Assembly (NCBI RefSeq): GCF_001613305.1
Contig: NZ_BDCC01000016.1
Span: 49,078 to 113,077 of the forward strand
Origin: Nocardia vaccinii NBRC 15922
Lineage (GTDB): Bacteria > Actinomycetota > Actinomycetes > Mycobacteriales > Mycobacteriaceae
Reading direction: 5' to 3'
Length of the DNA: 64,000 bases
Shown here: positions 56,470 to 64,000 of the stretch, one piece after another
Position numbering within the stretch: position 1 is the first letter of the stretch
Layout of the letters: every line of letters starts with the position of its first letter
Made by a program: the position numbers and the translations under genes
The notes under the pieces: generated by a model
Databases searched by the model: none
What the model was told of the DNA's origin: nothing
Seen by the model: only the letters and a program-made list of their open reading frames with translations

Positions 56470-57348
56470 TCAGCCGGAGTGATCCGCGATCGCCACCCGG
56501 CCCAGCCCGTAGAAGCGGGATTCCCGGGCCGGAATCGATAGTTCTCGGACGATTTCGTGCAAGTCCCGGTCGACGGTGATCCGCAGGCCGTATCCGGCCA
56601 GCAGCACTCCCATCTGCTCCGGCGTCCACGCCGAGATGTGCCGTTCGTGCTCGAGCGGATCCTTGCCACCGGTCAGCCTGCTGTACAGGCGCAATGCCCG
56701 GCGGCCGAGCGTCGCCACCCGGTTGTGCACCGGATAGGTCGCGACCAGGCGACTGCCGGCGGCCGAGCGTTCGGCCACGACCGCGAGGGTGGACTCCACC
56801 TGCTCGGTCGTCAGATACGGCAGCACACCCTCCCAGATCCAGGTCGTCGCCGCGGCCGGATCGTGTCCGCCCGCCGCGAGCGCGGAGCCGAGCGCGTCGC
56901 GGGCGAAGTCCACCGGTACGTAGGACAGCGATTTCGCGACCGGTTCGAGCCCCTCGGCCCGTTCGCGCTTATCCCCTTGCGAGGCAGGGTGATCCACCTC
57001 GAATACCGCGGCCTCGCCCAGTTCGGGCATCCGCCAGGCGCGCGCGTCCAGCCCCGCCCCGAGGACCACCAGTTGCGGATTTCCCGCCGCACGCACGGCG
57101 TCATCGATCACGACCGTCCGGGTGACCAACACCGCGGCGGTCGCGTTGAGCATCTCGTAGCGCATCCGCGCCCGCCAGCCCGACGGCGCGTTCCCGGACC
57201 GAGCCAGCTCCACATCCGCGCGCTCGTCCTCGCGAAGTAGTTGTGCCGCAACAGGATCGGCGAACCGATCCGGCGCCAGCCGCCCGTCCCCCACGGCGCG
57301 GCCCTGGCACACCAGCACCGCCGTGCGGCTCGCCTCCGTCTCCTTCAC
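56470..57348 (-). CDS. LCM-type SAM-dependent methyltransferase (292 aa)
   Basis: Member of the leucine-carboxyl-methyltransferase superfamily expanded in mycolate actinomycetes (putative O-methyltransferases). It has RTVVIDDAVRAAGNPQLVVL, GAGLDARAWRMPELGEAAVF then EVDHPASQGDKR, WIWEGVLPYLTTEQVESTLA. Substrate unknown. It reads against the FmdB gene and is separated from the next minus-strand gene by 63 bp. Confidence 0.9.
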   Translation of the reverse strand: MKETEASRTAVLVCQGRAVGDGRLAPDRFADPVAAQLLREDERADVELARSGNAPSGWRARMRYEMLNATAAVLVTRTVVIDDAVRAAGNPQLVVLGAGLDARAWRMPELGEAAVFEVDHPASQGDKRERAEGLEPVAKSLSYVPVDFARDALGSALAAGGHDPAAATTWIWEGVLPYLTTEQVESTLAVVAERSAAGSRLVATYPVHNRVATLGRRALRLYSRLTGGKDPLEHERHISAWTPEQMGVLLAGYGLRITVDRDLHEIVRELSIPARESRFYGLGRVAIADHSG

Positions 57349-57411
57349 GACCTCACCTCACCGGTACTCGACTTTCACGGGGCTCGACGTCACGTCCCAC
57401 GGGCATGGCGC

Positions 57412-58185
57412 TCAGGCGGTCGCATGCGGGCCGATCCAGGCGTCGAAGGAGCGGTTCACTTCGCCGCTCGCGAGCCGGCTCGCCAGCCAGCCGTTCACCT
57501 CGGCCGCCAGTAGCGGATCGCCGCGGCGCAGCAGGAAGATCTTGTTCGAGGAGTCGAACGGGTGATCCGGATGCAGCACCCGCAGCCCGGGATGTTGACG
57601 CACCCGATAGCGGCCTTCCACCGAATCGGTGACGAAGACGTCGGCGCGACCCCGATCGAGCTGATCGACGATGGTCAGGTTGTCCGGCCACAGGATCAGC
57701 CGCGCGGCCGGGAAATGCGTGCGGGCGAACGCCTCGTTGGTCCCGCCGGGATTCACCACGACGCGCACACCGGGGCGGTTGATCTGCTCGATCGTCGCGT
57801 ACCGGCCCGCATCGGCGGCACGCACGATGGGCGCCTTCCCGTCGGTGTCGTAACCGATCGAGAAGTCCGCGTAGGAGCGCCGCGAGGCCGAATCGGAGAT
57901 GCCGCCCGCGGCGATGTCACAGTGCTTCGCGCCGAAATCCACCGCCATGGCGGACCAGGTCGTCGGGACGAATTCCACCGGCTGACGCAGTATTTCGCCG
58001 AGGCCGCGGACCAGGTCGACATCGATGCCGCGATAGCCGCCGTGCCCGTCGCTCACCGAATAGGGCGGATAGTCTCCGGGCGTGCAGACCCGCAGGGCTC
58101 CCGGTTGCGCGGCGGCCGGCGCCGTCACCGGAATCAGGGACAACGCACCGACCGCCACCGCGGTCACCAAACGCCGGATTCGCAT
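57412..58185 (-). CDS. Extracellular solute-binding protein, family 3 (257 aa)
   Basis: Amino-acid type periplasmic/cell-surface binding protein. A signal peptide (VGALSLIPVTAPAAAQP) precedes PGDYPPYSVSDGHGGYRGID, then VELVPTTWS-like FVPTTWSAMAVDFGAKHCDI. No lipobox Cys is seen, and no permease or ATPase is adjacent. It may work alone or with a distant transporter; a cyclohexadienyl-dehydratase-like form is possible. Confidence 0.85.
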   Translation of the reverse strand: MRIRRLVTAVAVGALSLIPVTAPAAAQPGALRVCTPGDYPPYSVSDGHGGYRGIDVDLVRGLGEILRQPVEFVPTTWSAMAVDFGAKHCDIAAGGISDSASRRSYADFSIGYDTDGKAPIVRAADAGRYATIEQINRPGVRVVVNPGGTNEAFARTHFPAARLILWPDNLTIVDQLDRGRADVFVTDSVEGRYRVRQHPGLRVLHPDHPFDSSNKIFLLRRGDPLLAAEVNGWLASRLASGEVNRSFDAWIGPHATA

Positions 58186-58225
58186 GTCTCCCGCCCTCGT
58201 CCTCGTAGGGTCCGCCCGGATACGA

Positions 58226-58255
58226 GCAACGCCCGGCGATCGTGCCGGGCGTTGC
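58226..58255. terminator. Hairpin between SBP gene and small conserved gene
   Basis: GCAACGCCCGGC (58226-58237), loop GATCGT, GCCGGGCGTTGC (58244-58255): a perfect 12-bp stem downstream of the gene ending at 58280. Confidence 0.7.
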
Positions 58256-58279
58256 AGAGGATACGTGATGTGGGCCGGG

Positions 58280-58624
58280 TCAGCGCTCGTTTCGCGCCTT
58301 GGGGAAGCGGACCTGGTGCGCCACCCACCCGGCCATCTTCGCCCAGTGACCCGCGGCCGGGGTGACCACGGAGGTCAGCTCGCGGTCCCAGTGCTCGGCC
58401 TCGCTCAGTCCGGGTACGGCCTCGACCACGGCCTTCGCGGTGGTCAGATCGCCGACGACACGGTCGCCCAGGACGCCGTCCCCGCCGACCAGGGTGATGC
58501 GAACGCCGATGCGGCCGAGCGGCTGCAGTACCGCGGTCGCGGAACCGCCGTGGGCGGTGACGAAATCCTCGACCGAATCGATCACGGCGGACGACGGCTT
58601 GGCTGGGGCCGCGGATGCACTCAT
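58280..58624 (-). CDS. Small conserved protein next to qor (114 aa)
   Basis: From ATG 58624: VIDSVEDFVTAHGGSATAVL, QPLGRIGVRITLVGGDGVLG, AVPGLSEAEHWDREL, GHWAKMAGWVAHQVRFP. No domain of known function is recognised. It diverges from qor; a hypothetical gene occupies a similar place near M. tuberculosis Rv1454c/Rv1455 (memory of gene order, not checked). A terminator hairpin follows. Confidence 0.75.
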   Translation of the reverse strand: MSASAAPAKPSSAVIDSVEDFVTAHGGSATAVLQPLGRIGVRITLVGGDGVLGDRVVGDLTTAKAVVEAVPGLSEAEHWDRELTSVVTPAAGHWAKMAGWVAHQVRFPKARNER

Positions 58625-58705
58625 GACGGCGAGTTTACCGCCCGGTAGGTCCGTATCGGCACACTGCCGGGAATGATCACACCCGTGCGGGTGTAGAACC
58701 GACAC

Positions 58706-59671
58706 ATGCATGCGATTCAGGTTTCCGAGCTGGGCGGTCCCGAGGTCCTGCAGTACCGGGAGGTACCCGATCCGGCGATCGGCCCCGGGCAGGTCCTCGT
58801 CGATACCGAGGCGATCGGCATCAACTTCATCGACACCTACATCCGCAGCGGCGTCTATCGGACGAATCCGCCGTATATCCCGGGGGTCGAGGGTTCCGGG
58901 GTGGTGCGCGAGGTCGGCTCCGAAGTGACCGATATCCGGGTCGGCGACCGGATCGCCTGGGCGGACGCACCCGGCAGTTACGCGGAGAAGGTGGCCGTCG
59001 ACGCCGCGATCGCGGTCCCGGTGCCGGACGGGGTGGAACCTCCGGTGGCCGCGTCGGCGCTGCTACAGGGGATGACCGCGCATTATCTGATCGAATCGGT
59101 CTACAAGCCCGAAGCCGGGGAAACCATTCTGGTGCACGCGGGTTCGGGTGGTGTGGGCCTGCTCCTGACCCAGCTGGCCGCCGCGCGGGGCGTGCGCGTC
59201 ATCACCACCGTGTCCACCGACGAGAAGGAGGCGCTCTCGCGCGAGGCCGGTGCGTCCGAGGTGCTGCGCTACGGCGACGATCTGGCCGATCGGGTGCGCG
59301 AGCTGACCGACGGGATCGGCGTGGCCGCGGTCTACGACGGCGTGGGCAAGGACACCTTCGACGCCGGCCTCGCCTCGCTGCGGGTCCGCGGCATGCTCGC
59401 GCTGTTCGGCGGCGCCAGCGGGCAGGTGCCCCCGTTCGATCTGCAGCGCCTCAACAGCGGCGGGTCGTTGTTCATCACCCGCCCCACCCTCGCGCACTAC
59501 ACCCGCGACCGCGCCGAATTGCTATGGCGCGCGGGCGATGTCATGAACGCCATCGCCGCGGGCGCCCTCCGGGTGCGGGTCGGCGCGACCTATCCGCTGG
59601 CCGAAGCCGAGCGCGCGCACCTGGATCTGGAGAGCCGCAAGACCACCGGCTCGATCGTCCTGCTTCCCTGA
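58706..59671 (+). CDS. qor: NADPH:quinone oxidoreductase, Qor type (321 aa)
   Basis: Zinc-free MDR enzyme that reduces quinones with NADPH. N-terminus MHAIQVSELGGPEVLQYREV, YIPGVEGSGVVREVGSE, nucleotide loop LVHAGSGGVGLLLTQLAAAR, NADPH-selecting VYDGVGKDTFDAGLASLRVR and C-terminus LESRKTTGSIVLLP. Complete, in contrast to its broken relative at 12342. Syntenic with Rv1454c. Confidence 0.95.
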   Translation: MHAIQVSELGGPEVLQYREVPDPAIGPGQVLVDTEAIGINFIDTYIRSGVYRTNPPYIPGVEGSGVVREVGSEVTDIRVGDRIAWADAPGSYAEKVAVDAAIAVPVPDGVEPPVAASALLQGMTAHYLIESVYKPEAGETILVHAGSGGVGLLLTQLAAARGVRVITTVSTDEKEALSREAGASEVLRYGDDLADRVRELTDGIGVAAVYDGVGKDTFDAGLASLRVRGMLALFGGASGQVPPFDLQRLNSGGSLFITRPTLAHYTRDRAELLWRAGDVMNAIAAGALRVRVGATYPLAEAERAHLDLESRKTTGSIVLLP

Positions 59672-59842
59672 CCGTCACCCGCGCCATCGGACGAGGGTGA
59701 CCGCCATCGTGTCACCCCCGTTCGAGCACTCGGACCTGGCGCGGCCCTCGACGGTCCCGCTCTGTCGTATTGACGATGAAACCGCTTGCCGCAGAGACGA
59801 ATCGAGCGTGAGCCGGACGTACGACGCAAGCGCCCCCGCAAA

Positions 59843-60463
59843 TCAGCAATCCCGCCCGGTGAGACCGCGGTAGACGAAGCGGGTCAGTCCCTCGACGGCC
59901 TGCTCGTCACTCAGATCGAGCGCGCCCTCCTCGACCACCTCGAGCAGCCCGTGTATCGCCAGGAACATCATGGCCAGACTCGCCTCGGGAGTGCTGGGCA
60001 GCCGCAGGCCCGCGGCGTCGAAGCCATCCAGATGATCCGCCACCTCATTGCGATGCTCCGCCGAGAAACGCGCCGCCACCTGCGCGAAGTCGGCGTTGAC
60101 CAGCGCGGCCTGATGCATCGCGTGCAGCACCGGCCAGTTCCGCCTGGTGAACCGCCAGTACGCGGCCACGTGGAAACGCACCGCGTCCGGATCGGTGAAA
60201 TCCGGATTGTGCTCCTGCTCCTGCGCCGCGGAATCCCCTTCGGCGGCAAAGTCTTCCAGTAACGCCTGGAGCAATTCCTCCTTGCTCGCGAAGTGGTTGT
60301 AGAACGAGCCCGCCGCCCGTCCGGCCGCCGTGGTGATATCGGTGATCTTGGTGTTCAGATAGCCCCGCTCGGCGAACAGCCGCCGGGCCGCATCCTTGAG
60401 CGCCTGTTCGGTCTCCGCAGACCGCTCCCTGCGTCCGCCCTTCGCCACGCCACCCGCGGCCAT
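59843..60463 (-). CDS. TetR-family repressor (206 aa)
   Basis: HTH region: ALKDAARRLFAERGYLNTKI, TDITTAAGRAAGSFYNHFAS, KEELLQALLEDFAAEGD. The C-terminal helical domain has RFHVAAYWRFTRRNWPVLHA. ATG 60463 is preferred because AAGGAGG precedes it; longer frames run into the divergent monooxygenase. The gene is divergent from the FAD monooxygenase, and two palindromic operators lie between. Confidence 0.93.
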   Translation of the reverse strand: MAAGGVAKGGRRERSAETEQALKDAARRLFAERGYLNTKITDITTAAGRAAGSFYNHFASKEELLQALLEDFAAEGDSAAQEQEHNPDFTDPDAVRFHVAAYWRFTRRNWPVLHAMHQAALVNADFAQVAARFSAEHRNEVADHLDGFDAAGLRLPSTPEASLAMMFLAIHGLLEVVEEGALDLSDEQAVEGLTRFVYRGLTGRDC

Positions 60464-60505
60464 CGCGACCACCTCCTTGACAGCGGACAGTACCAACCTC
60501 AATAC

Positions 60506-60535
60506 TGAATTAGCATTCACTGAATATAGATTCAG
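60506..60535. promoter_or_regulatory. Tandem TetR operators
   Basis: TGAATTAGCATTCA (60506-60519) and CTGAATATAGATTCAG (60520-60535) are adjacent palindromes of the common form TGAAT-N4-ATTCA, 15 bp centre to centre. They sit 16 bases before the monooxygenase ATG. Confidence 0.75.
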
Positions 60536-60550
60536 AAACGGAGAGGTCTC

Positions 60551-61993
60551 ATGACACCGCAGGTACTCATCGCCGGAGCCGGTCCGACCGGGCTCACCCT
60601 CGCCATCGATCTGGCCCGCCGGGGCGTCGGCGTCCGGATCATCGACCAGGCCGCGCAATACTTCGCGGGCTCGCGCGGCGACGGCATCCAGCCGCGCACC
60701 CTGGAGGTCTTCGAGGATCTCGGCGTCCTGGACGCGATACACGCGGCGGGCATTCCGGTGCCGTTGACGCGGGTGTTCCTGGACGGGGTTCTGGTCACCG
60801 AGCGCCGCATGAGCGAGGTGCGCGAGCCCACCGCGGCTGTGCCGTACCCGAATCCGTGGATGCTCGGTCAGTCCGATACCGAGGCGATCCTGCGCGCCCG
60901 TCTCGCCGAATTCGGCGTCCGAGTCGAATTGTCCACGGCCCTGGTCACATTCACACAGGATGCCGACGGAGTCACCGCCATCCTGGCGGGTCCCGGTGGC
61001 AGCGAAAGGGTGCCCGCGGACTATCTGGTCGGCGCCGACGGCGGCCGCAGCACCGTGCGCAAGACCCTCGGCATCCCATTCGAGGGCGAAACCGACGAGT
61101 CGATCCGGATGCTGCTGGGCGACGTGCCGGTCGACGCCCTCGACCACGGCTACGGCTACTGGTTCGCCGACGAGCGCGAGCCGACGAGCGGAATCGCGCT
61201 GACGCCGTTGGCGGGCCGAAATCTGTTCCAGTTCGCGGCGCCACTGGCACAGGACGCCGAACCCACCCGCGCCGTACTCCAGAACTCGCTCGACCGGGTC
61301 TCGGGCCGCACCGAGCTGGTCGTGGGCGAACCGACGTGGTCGACCGTGTGGCGGCCGAATATCCGCCTGGCACAACGTTTCCGGGTCGGCCGGGTGTTCC
61401 TTGCCGGTGACGCCGCGCACGCCCACCCCCCGACCGGCGGGCAGGGTATGAACACCGGCATACAGGACGGCTACAACCTCGGCTGGAAGCTCGCCGCCGC
61501 GCTCGGCGGCGACGCCGCGCCACTGGACACCTACGAGCCCGAGCGGCGCGCGGTCGCCGCGCAGGTCCTGGGCCTGAGCGCGGCGCTGCTGGACAAGCAC
61601 GTCTCCGGGGCCGAAGACGCGATGGACCGGGGCGAGGACACCCATCAGCTCGCCATCACCTACCGGGCCGCGAACGCGACCGGCCCGCTGGTCGCTGGTG
61701 ACCGCGCACCCGACGCACCACTGCGCCGGGCCGACGGCAGCACCGTGCGGCTGTTCGAATTGTTCCGCGGGCCGCACGCGACACTGCTGAATTTCGGCGG
61801 CGAGCACGACTCCGCGGTCGCTCCCGAAGACACCGCCACCCGGGCATACTCGTTGGTCGGACCCGATACCCGCCCCCGCGGCGGACAGCTGGCCGCGATC
61901 GGCTCGCACGCCTTCACCGAATACGCGGCGAACCCCGGAACCCGCGTACTGGTCCGGCCCGACGGTTACCTGGCCTGGCGCAACGACGGATGA
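60551..61993 (+). CDS. FAD-dependent aromatic monooxygenase (480 aa)
   Basis: Group A flavoprotein hydroxylase (PheA/MhpA/rifampicin-monooxygenase-like). Rossmann loop: VLIAGAGPTGLTLAIDLARR. NADPH/FAD motif: VGADGGRSTVRKTLGI. Third FAD motif: VFLAGDAAHAHPPTGGQGMN, TGIQDGYNLGWKLAA. A thioredoxin-like C-terminal domain follows (about 380-480). RBS GGAGAGG. TetR-controlled; substrate could be a phenol, antibiotic or polyketide. Confidence 0.93.
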   Translation: MTPQVLIAGAGPTGLTLAIDLARRGVGVRIIDQAAQYFAGSRGDGIQPRTLEVFEDLGVLDAIHAAGIPVPLTRVFLDGVLVTERRMSEVREPTAAVPYPNPWMLGQSDTEAILRARLAEFGVRVELSTALVTFTQDADGVTAILAGPGGSERVPADYLVGADGGRSTVRKTLGIPFEGETDESIRMLLGDVPVDALDHGYGYWFADEREPTSGIALTPLAGRNLFQFAAPLAQDAEPTRAVLQNSLDRVSGRTELVVGEPTWSTVWRPNIRLAQRFRVGRVFLAGDAAHAHPPTGGQGMNTGIQDGYNLGWKLAAALGGDAAPLDTYEPERRAVAAQVLGLSAALLDKHVSGAEDAMDRGEDTHQLAITYRAANATGPLVAGDRAPDAPLRRADGSTVRLFELFRGPHATLLNFGGEHDSAVAPEDTATRAYSLVGPDTRPRGGQLAAIGSHAFTEYAANPGTRVLVRPDGYLAWRNDG

Positions 61994-62134
61994 CCCGGCT
62001 GCGGCGCGGCAGCGCCGATGATGCATCATCTGTGCTGCCGCGCAAGCCGATTCGCCCGGATCCCCGTACCCTTTACGGTGATCGGGCGGCTGCTCGCTCG
62101 GTCGGCAACGAGGCATCGGGCAGGGGTTGATCAG

Positions 62135-63358
62135 ATGTTGGTGAAGGTTCGTGGTGACGACCCGTCGCGGCTGTCCAGCACCGAGCGCACAGTGGTGAAC
62201 TGGCTGAAGTCCTGGACCGGAGCACACGCGTTACCCGGCATCGCGATCGTCAAGTCCGACAGCGCCGACGTCATCGTATGGACGCCCAAGACGTGCGTGG
62301 TGGTCGTCCTGAAAGGCTTCACCGAGCGGGTGAACGGCACGCTGCTCTGCGCCGCCACCGAACCGTGGACGATCGATGGCGAGATCGCCCCACTGGAAGG
62401 CGTGCAGACCGGCACCGAGCCGATGGAGGAGGTCGACACCCGCACCCGCGGACTCGAGCACGAACTGCGCTGTGCACCGGGTCGCGAGTCGGTCGCGGTG
62501 ACCGGCATCGTGCTGGTGATCCCCCAGCTCGGCACGCGGATCGCTCTGGAGAAGGGGCCGCTGCCGAGCGGTGTCGACGTGGTCGTCGGGGACGGTCCGT
62601 CCTCGCTGCGGGCCTATTTCAACCGGATCGCCGGTGACGAATCCGGGAGGAATCCGGCCCCGGCCGACACCTGGGATGCCGCGCAGGTCGGCCAGGCGCT
62701 CGGCACACTCGGATTCGCGGCCGCCGCAACGTATTCCGATCTGATCGCCGAGGGATTCCCGGCCCCCCGCGCGGACCGCGGCCAGACCCGCGAACCCGCA
62801 CCGGCCGCCGCCCCGCAGCTCGCGGCTTCCACACCCTCCGGGCCCGCGGCTCCGGTTTCCGGCGTTCCGCTCACCGGCAGTGCACCGCGTCCGCGGCCAC
62901 CGCAACCGCCGCCACCGCAGCAGCCGGCGCCGCGACAACAGCAGCAACAGCCCGGGCCGCCTCGCGAATTCGCGCCCCCGCCCGGCTTCCCACAGAACCG
63001 CCCCCCGCAACAGCACCAGCAACAGCGCGAATCCTTCTCCGCCGCAGCACCGTATCCGACTCAGGCGCAGCCGTACTCGGTTCCGTTCGACCCGCGCCCG
63101 GCGCCCGAGCCGCCCCGTCGTCGAGGCCGCAGCATCGTCCCGCTGGTACTGCTGGGATTCCTGGTGATCGTCCTGGTGGTGGCGGCCACCTGCACCGGCG
63201 GCGGCAACAGCAAGCATCCCAGTACAGGCCCGGCGGCCACCACCTCCGAGCCGGACGAGTTCACCAAACCCACCGGTACGACCACCCCCGATCCCACCAT
63301 CCCCTCCGACACGATCGCACCGGCGTGCTACCCGCTACAGCCCTGTCCGGGTAGATAA
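62135..63358 (+). CDS. Membrane-anchored protein with NERD-like head and Pro/Gln-rich linker (407 aa)
   Basis: The N-terminal ~190 residues (LSSTERTVVNWLKSWTGAHA, SADVIVWTPKTCVVVVLKGF) recall the nuclease-related NERD fold, with the usual catalytic Asp kept and the ExK motif degenerate (VLK). A ~160-residue Pro/Gln-rich linker follows, then one span (IVPLVLLGFLVIVLVVAATC) and a Thr/Pro-rich tail with ACYPLQPCPGR. The topology places the head in the cytosol. ATG 62135 has AGGGG upstream. Function unknown; the fold assignment is only suggestive. Confidence 0.7.
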   Translation: MLVKVRGDDPSRLSSTERTVVNWLKSWTGAHALPGIAIVKSDSADVIVWTPKTCVVVVLKGFTERVNGTLLCAATEPWTIDGEIAPLEGVQTGTEPMEEVDTRTRGLEHELRCAPGRESVAVTGIVLVIPQLGTRIALEKGPLPSGVDVVVGDGPSSLRAYFNRIAGDESGRNPAPADTWDAAQVGQALGTLGFAAAATYSDLIAEGFPAPRADRGQTREPAPAAAPQLAASTPSGPAAPVSGVPLTGSAPRPRPPQPPPPQQPAPRQQQQQPGPPREFAPPPGFPQNRPPQQHQQQRESFSAAAPYPTQAQPYSVPFDPRPAPEPPRRRGRSIVPLVLLGFLVIVLVVAATCTGGGNSKHPSTGPAATTSEPDEFTKPTGTTTPDPTIPSDTIAPACYPLQPCPGR

Positions 63359-63673
63359 TTGAGGAGTCCGCACCGAATGCCTCCGGCCCGCTCCGGCGGT
63401 TTTCGGTGCCTCGGAGTGCCCAACCCGCGACCGTCATCCGATCGGCAACGGCCCGTCCGGCACAGCCATGACGTGCCGCGACCACTACCTGCGGACGCCC
63501 GGCTGCCAAGCAGCTCCGTACACCGGAACCGTCAGACCGAGAAACGCCGTCTCCAACAGTTTTCGGTGCCTCGGGCTCATCGGCGCGCGCACCCGCAGCG
63601 GACCTGCGATGTGGCCAACCGATCGCCCGCCCAACTCGTGACGCACGTCGCTCACCCGACCACCCGAACGTGT

Positions 63674-63734
63674 CCAGCGGCAAGGCATCTCCGTCCACTG
63701 GAACTCGCTCACGAAGCGAAAGGCCGAGCAAGAA
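63674..63734 (+). repeat. Degenerate copy of the 71-bp dispersed repeat (copy B)
   Basis: CCAGCGGCAAGGCATCTCCG then CACGAAGCGAAAGGCCGAGC follow the order of copies A and C. Like copy A it is followed by a GGTTTTCGG stretch. Confidence 0.5.
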
Positions 63735-63762
63735 CACACCCGAGGTTTTCGGAGCGGATTCG

Positions 63763-63876
63763 TCGTTCAGCCCTCGAAACGCACGGGCGAATCCCGAGTC
63801 CCGAACGCGCGACAACAAGCTCGTCATTCAGCCCTCGAAGCACATGGCCTAAGGCCGAGTACCGAGGGCTGAACGA
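63763..63876. repeat. Inverted and direct repeats TCGTTCAGCCCTCG
   Basis: TCGTTCAGCCCTCG (63763-63776) is repeated directly as TCGTCATTCAGCCCTCG (63821-63837). It is inverted, perfectly over 14 bp, at 63863-63876. The last two copies can fold into a hairpin around GGCCTAAGGCC. Confidence 0.65.
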
Positions 63877-63929
63877 ACCTTCAGACACTGAAACCCCGCC
63901 GAAGCGAAGCGAGGCGAAAGGCCGACGCG

Positions 63930-64000
63930 CCCAGCGGCGAAGCGTCTGCGTCCCGCTGGGAATCGCCCGCGAAGCGATAGGTTCAGCAAGGCCAACACCA
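63930..64000 (+). repeat. 71-bp dispersed repeat, copy C
   Basis: The match to 51464-51534 is described there. In this copy the first part also forms a perfect 8-bp hairpin, CCCAGCGG … CCGCTGGG (63930-63960). It reaches the window edge, so it may continue. Confidence 0.75.

Larger units (their letters stand above)
63359..64000. other. Repeat-rich gene-free end of the window
   Basis: No recognisable gene. It holds a direct repeat GTTTTCGGTGCCTCGG (63399 and 63559), the degenerate repeat copy at 63674-63734, the inverted repeats at 63763-63876 and the 71-bp repeat copy at 63930-64000. Confidence 0.6.

Noticed and set aside
60464..62227. N-terminal extension of the TetR gene to about 790 codons
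   Set aside because: It would run antisense through the FAD monooxygenase. The strong RBS before 60463 and the normal TetR length settle the start.

Overview
The window comes from a high-GC mycolate actinomycete, most likely Nocardia (inference). The main evidence is the mannosyltransferase mptB beside a complete SUF iron-sulfur operon and ctaA, in the order known from Mycobacterium tuberculosis (Rv1454c to Rv1466). Families common in Nocardia and its relatives support this: a Lys-rich-tailed Ku, DUF4189, DUF5753 regulators, a TTRASIARVYD-type methyltransferase and NDMA-dependent alcohol dehydrogenase. No rRNA, intact tRNA or CRISPR array is visible.

Layout. 1-2.7 kb: the 3' end of an SCP-x type thiolase, then a compact run of four membrane proteins, two of them only 32 and 39 aa. 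2.7-36.5 kb: an accessory region full of broken genes. It holds relics of ISL3, IS256, IS21, IS630, IS3 and IS110 elements, tyrosine and serine recombinase fragments, a helicase fragment, a tRNA-His-like 3' end, and genes cut in half or frameshifted. Intact islands remain: two diguanylate cyclases, an XRE/DUF5753 regulator, HMG-CoA lyase with isochorismatase (next to a hydantoinase B cut by a PAP2/ChrB segment), MarR, two TetR-associated loci, a serine hydrolase with its MerR regulator, a secreted GH43-like protein, and an alcohol to aldehyde to acid pathway (NDMA-ADH and ALDH, divergent, beside an AcoR-like regulator).

36.6-44.6 kb: mostly intact single genes, namely ku, several small secreted proteins, an RDD membrane protein, DUF2231, SRPBCC, cupin, UdgB and DUF488. 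There is also a ferredoxin cut after 28 codons. 44.7-59.7 kb: the conserved core. sufR-B-D-C-S-U-T is on the minus strand, nearly all overlapping or closely spaced. mptB, an ABC exporter (ATPase and permease), ctaA and an FmdB-type protein diverge on the plus strand. A methyltransferase, a solute-binding protein, a small conserved protein and qor follow. 59.8-64 kb: a TetR/FAD-monooxygenase pair with two tandem palindromic operators, a proline/glutamine-rich membrane-anchored protein, and a repeat-rich, gene-free end.

How the parts work together: SufR, a Cys-bearing winged-helix regulator, probably autoregulates the SUF operon through a palindrome in its own leaderless promoter. The AcoR-like protein probably controls the adh/aldh pair through a GTGTCCA inverted repeat. 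MarR, MerR and TetR regulators each sit beside one target and one clear operator. The best lead for something undescribed is the four-gene membrane cassette at 1105-2689. Next are the dispersed repeats (26084/36495 and 51464/63930) and the nested palindrome at 26127-26179.
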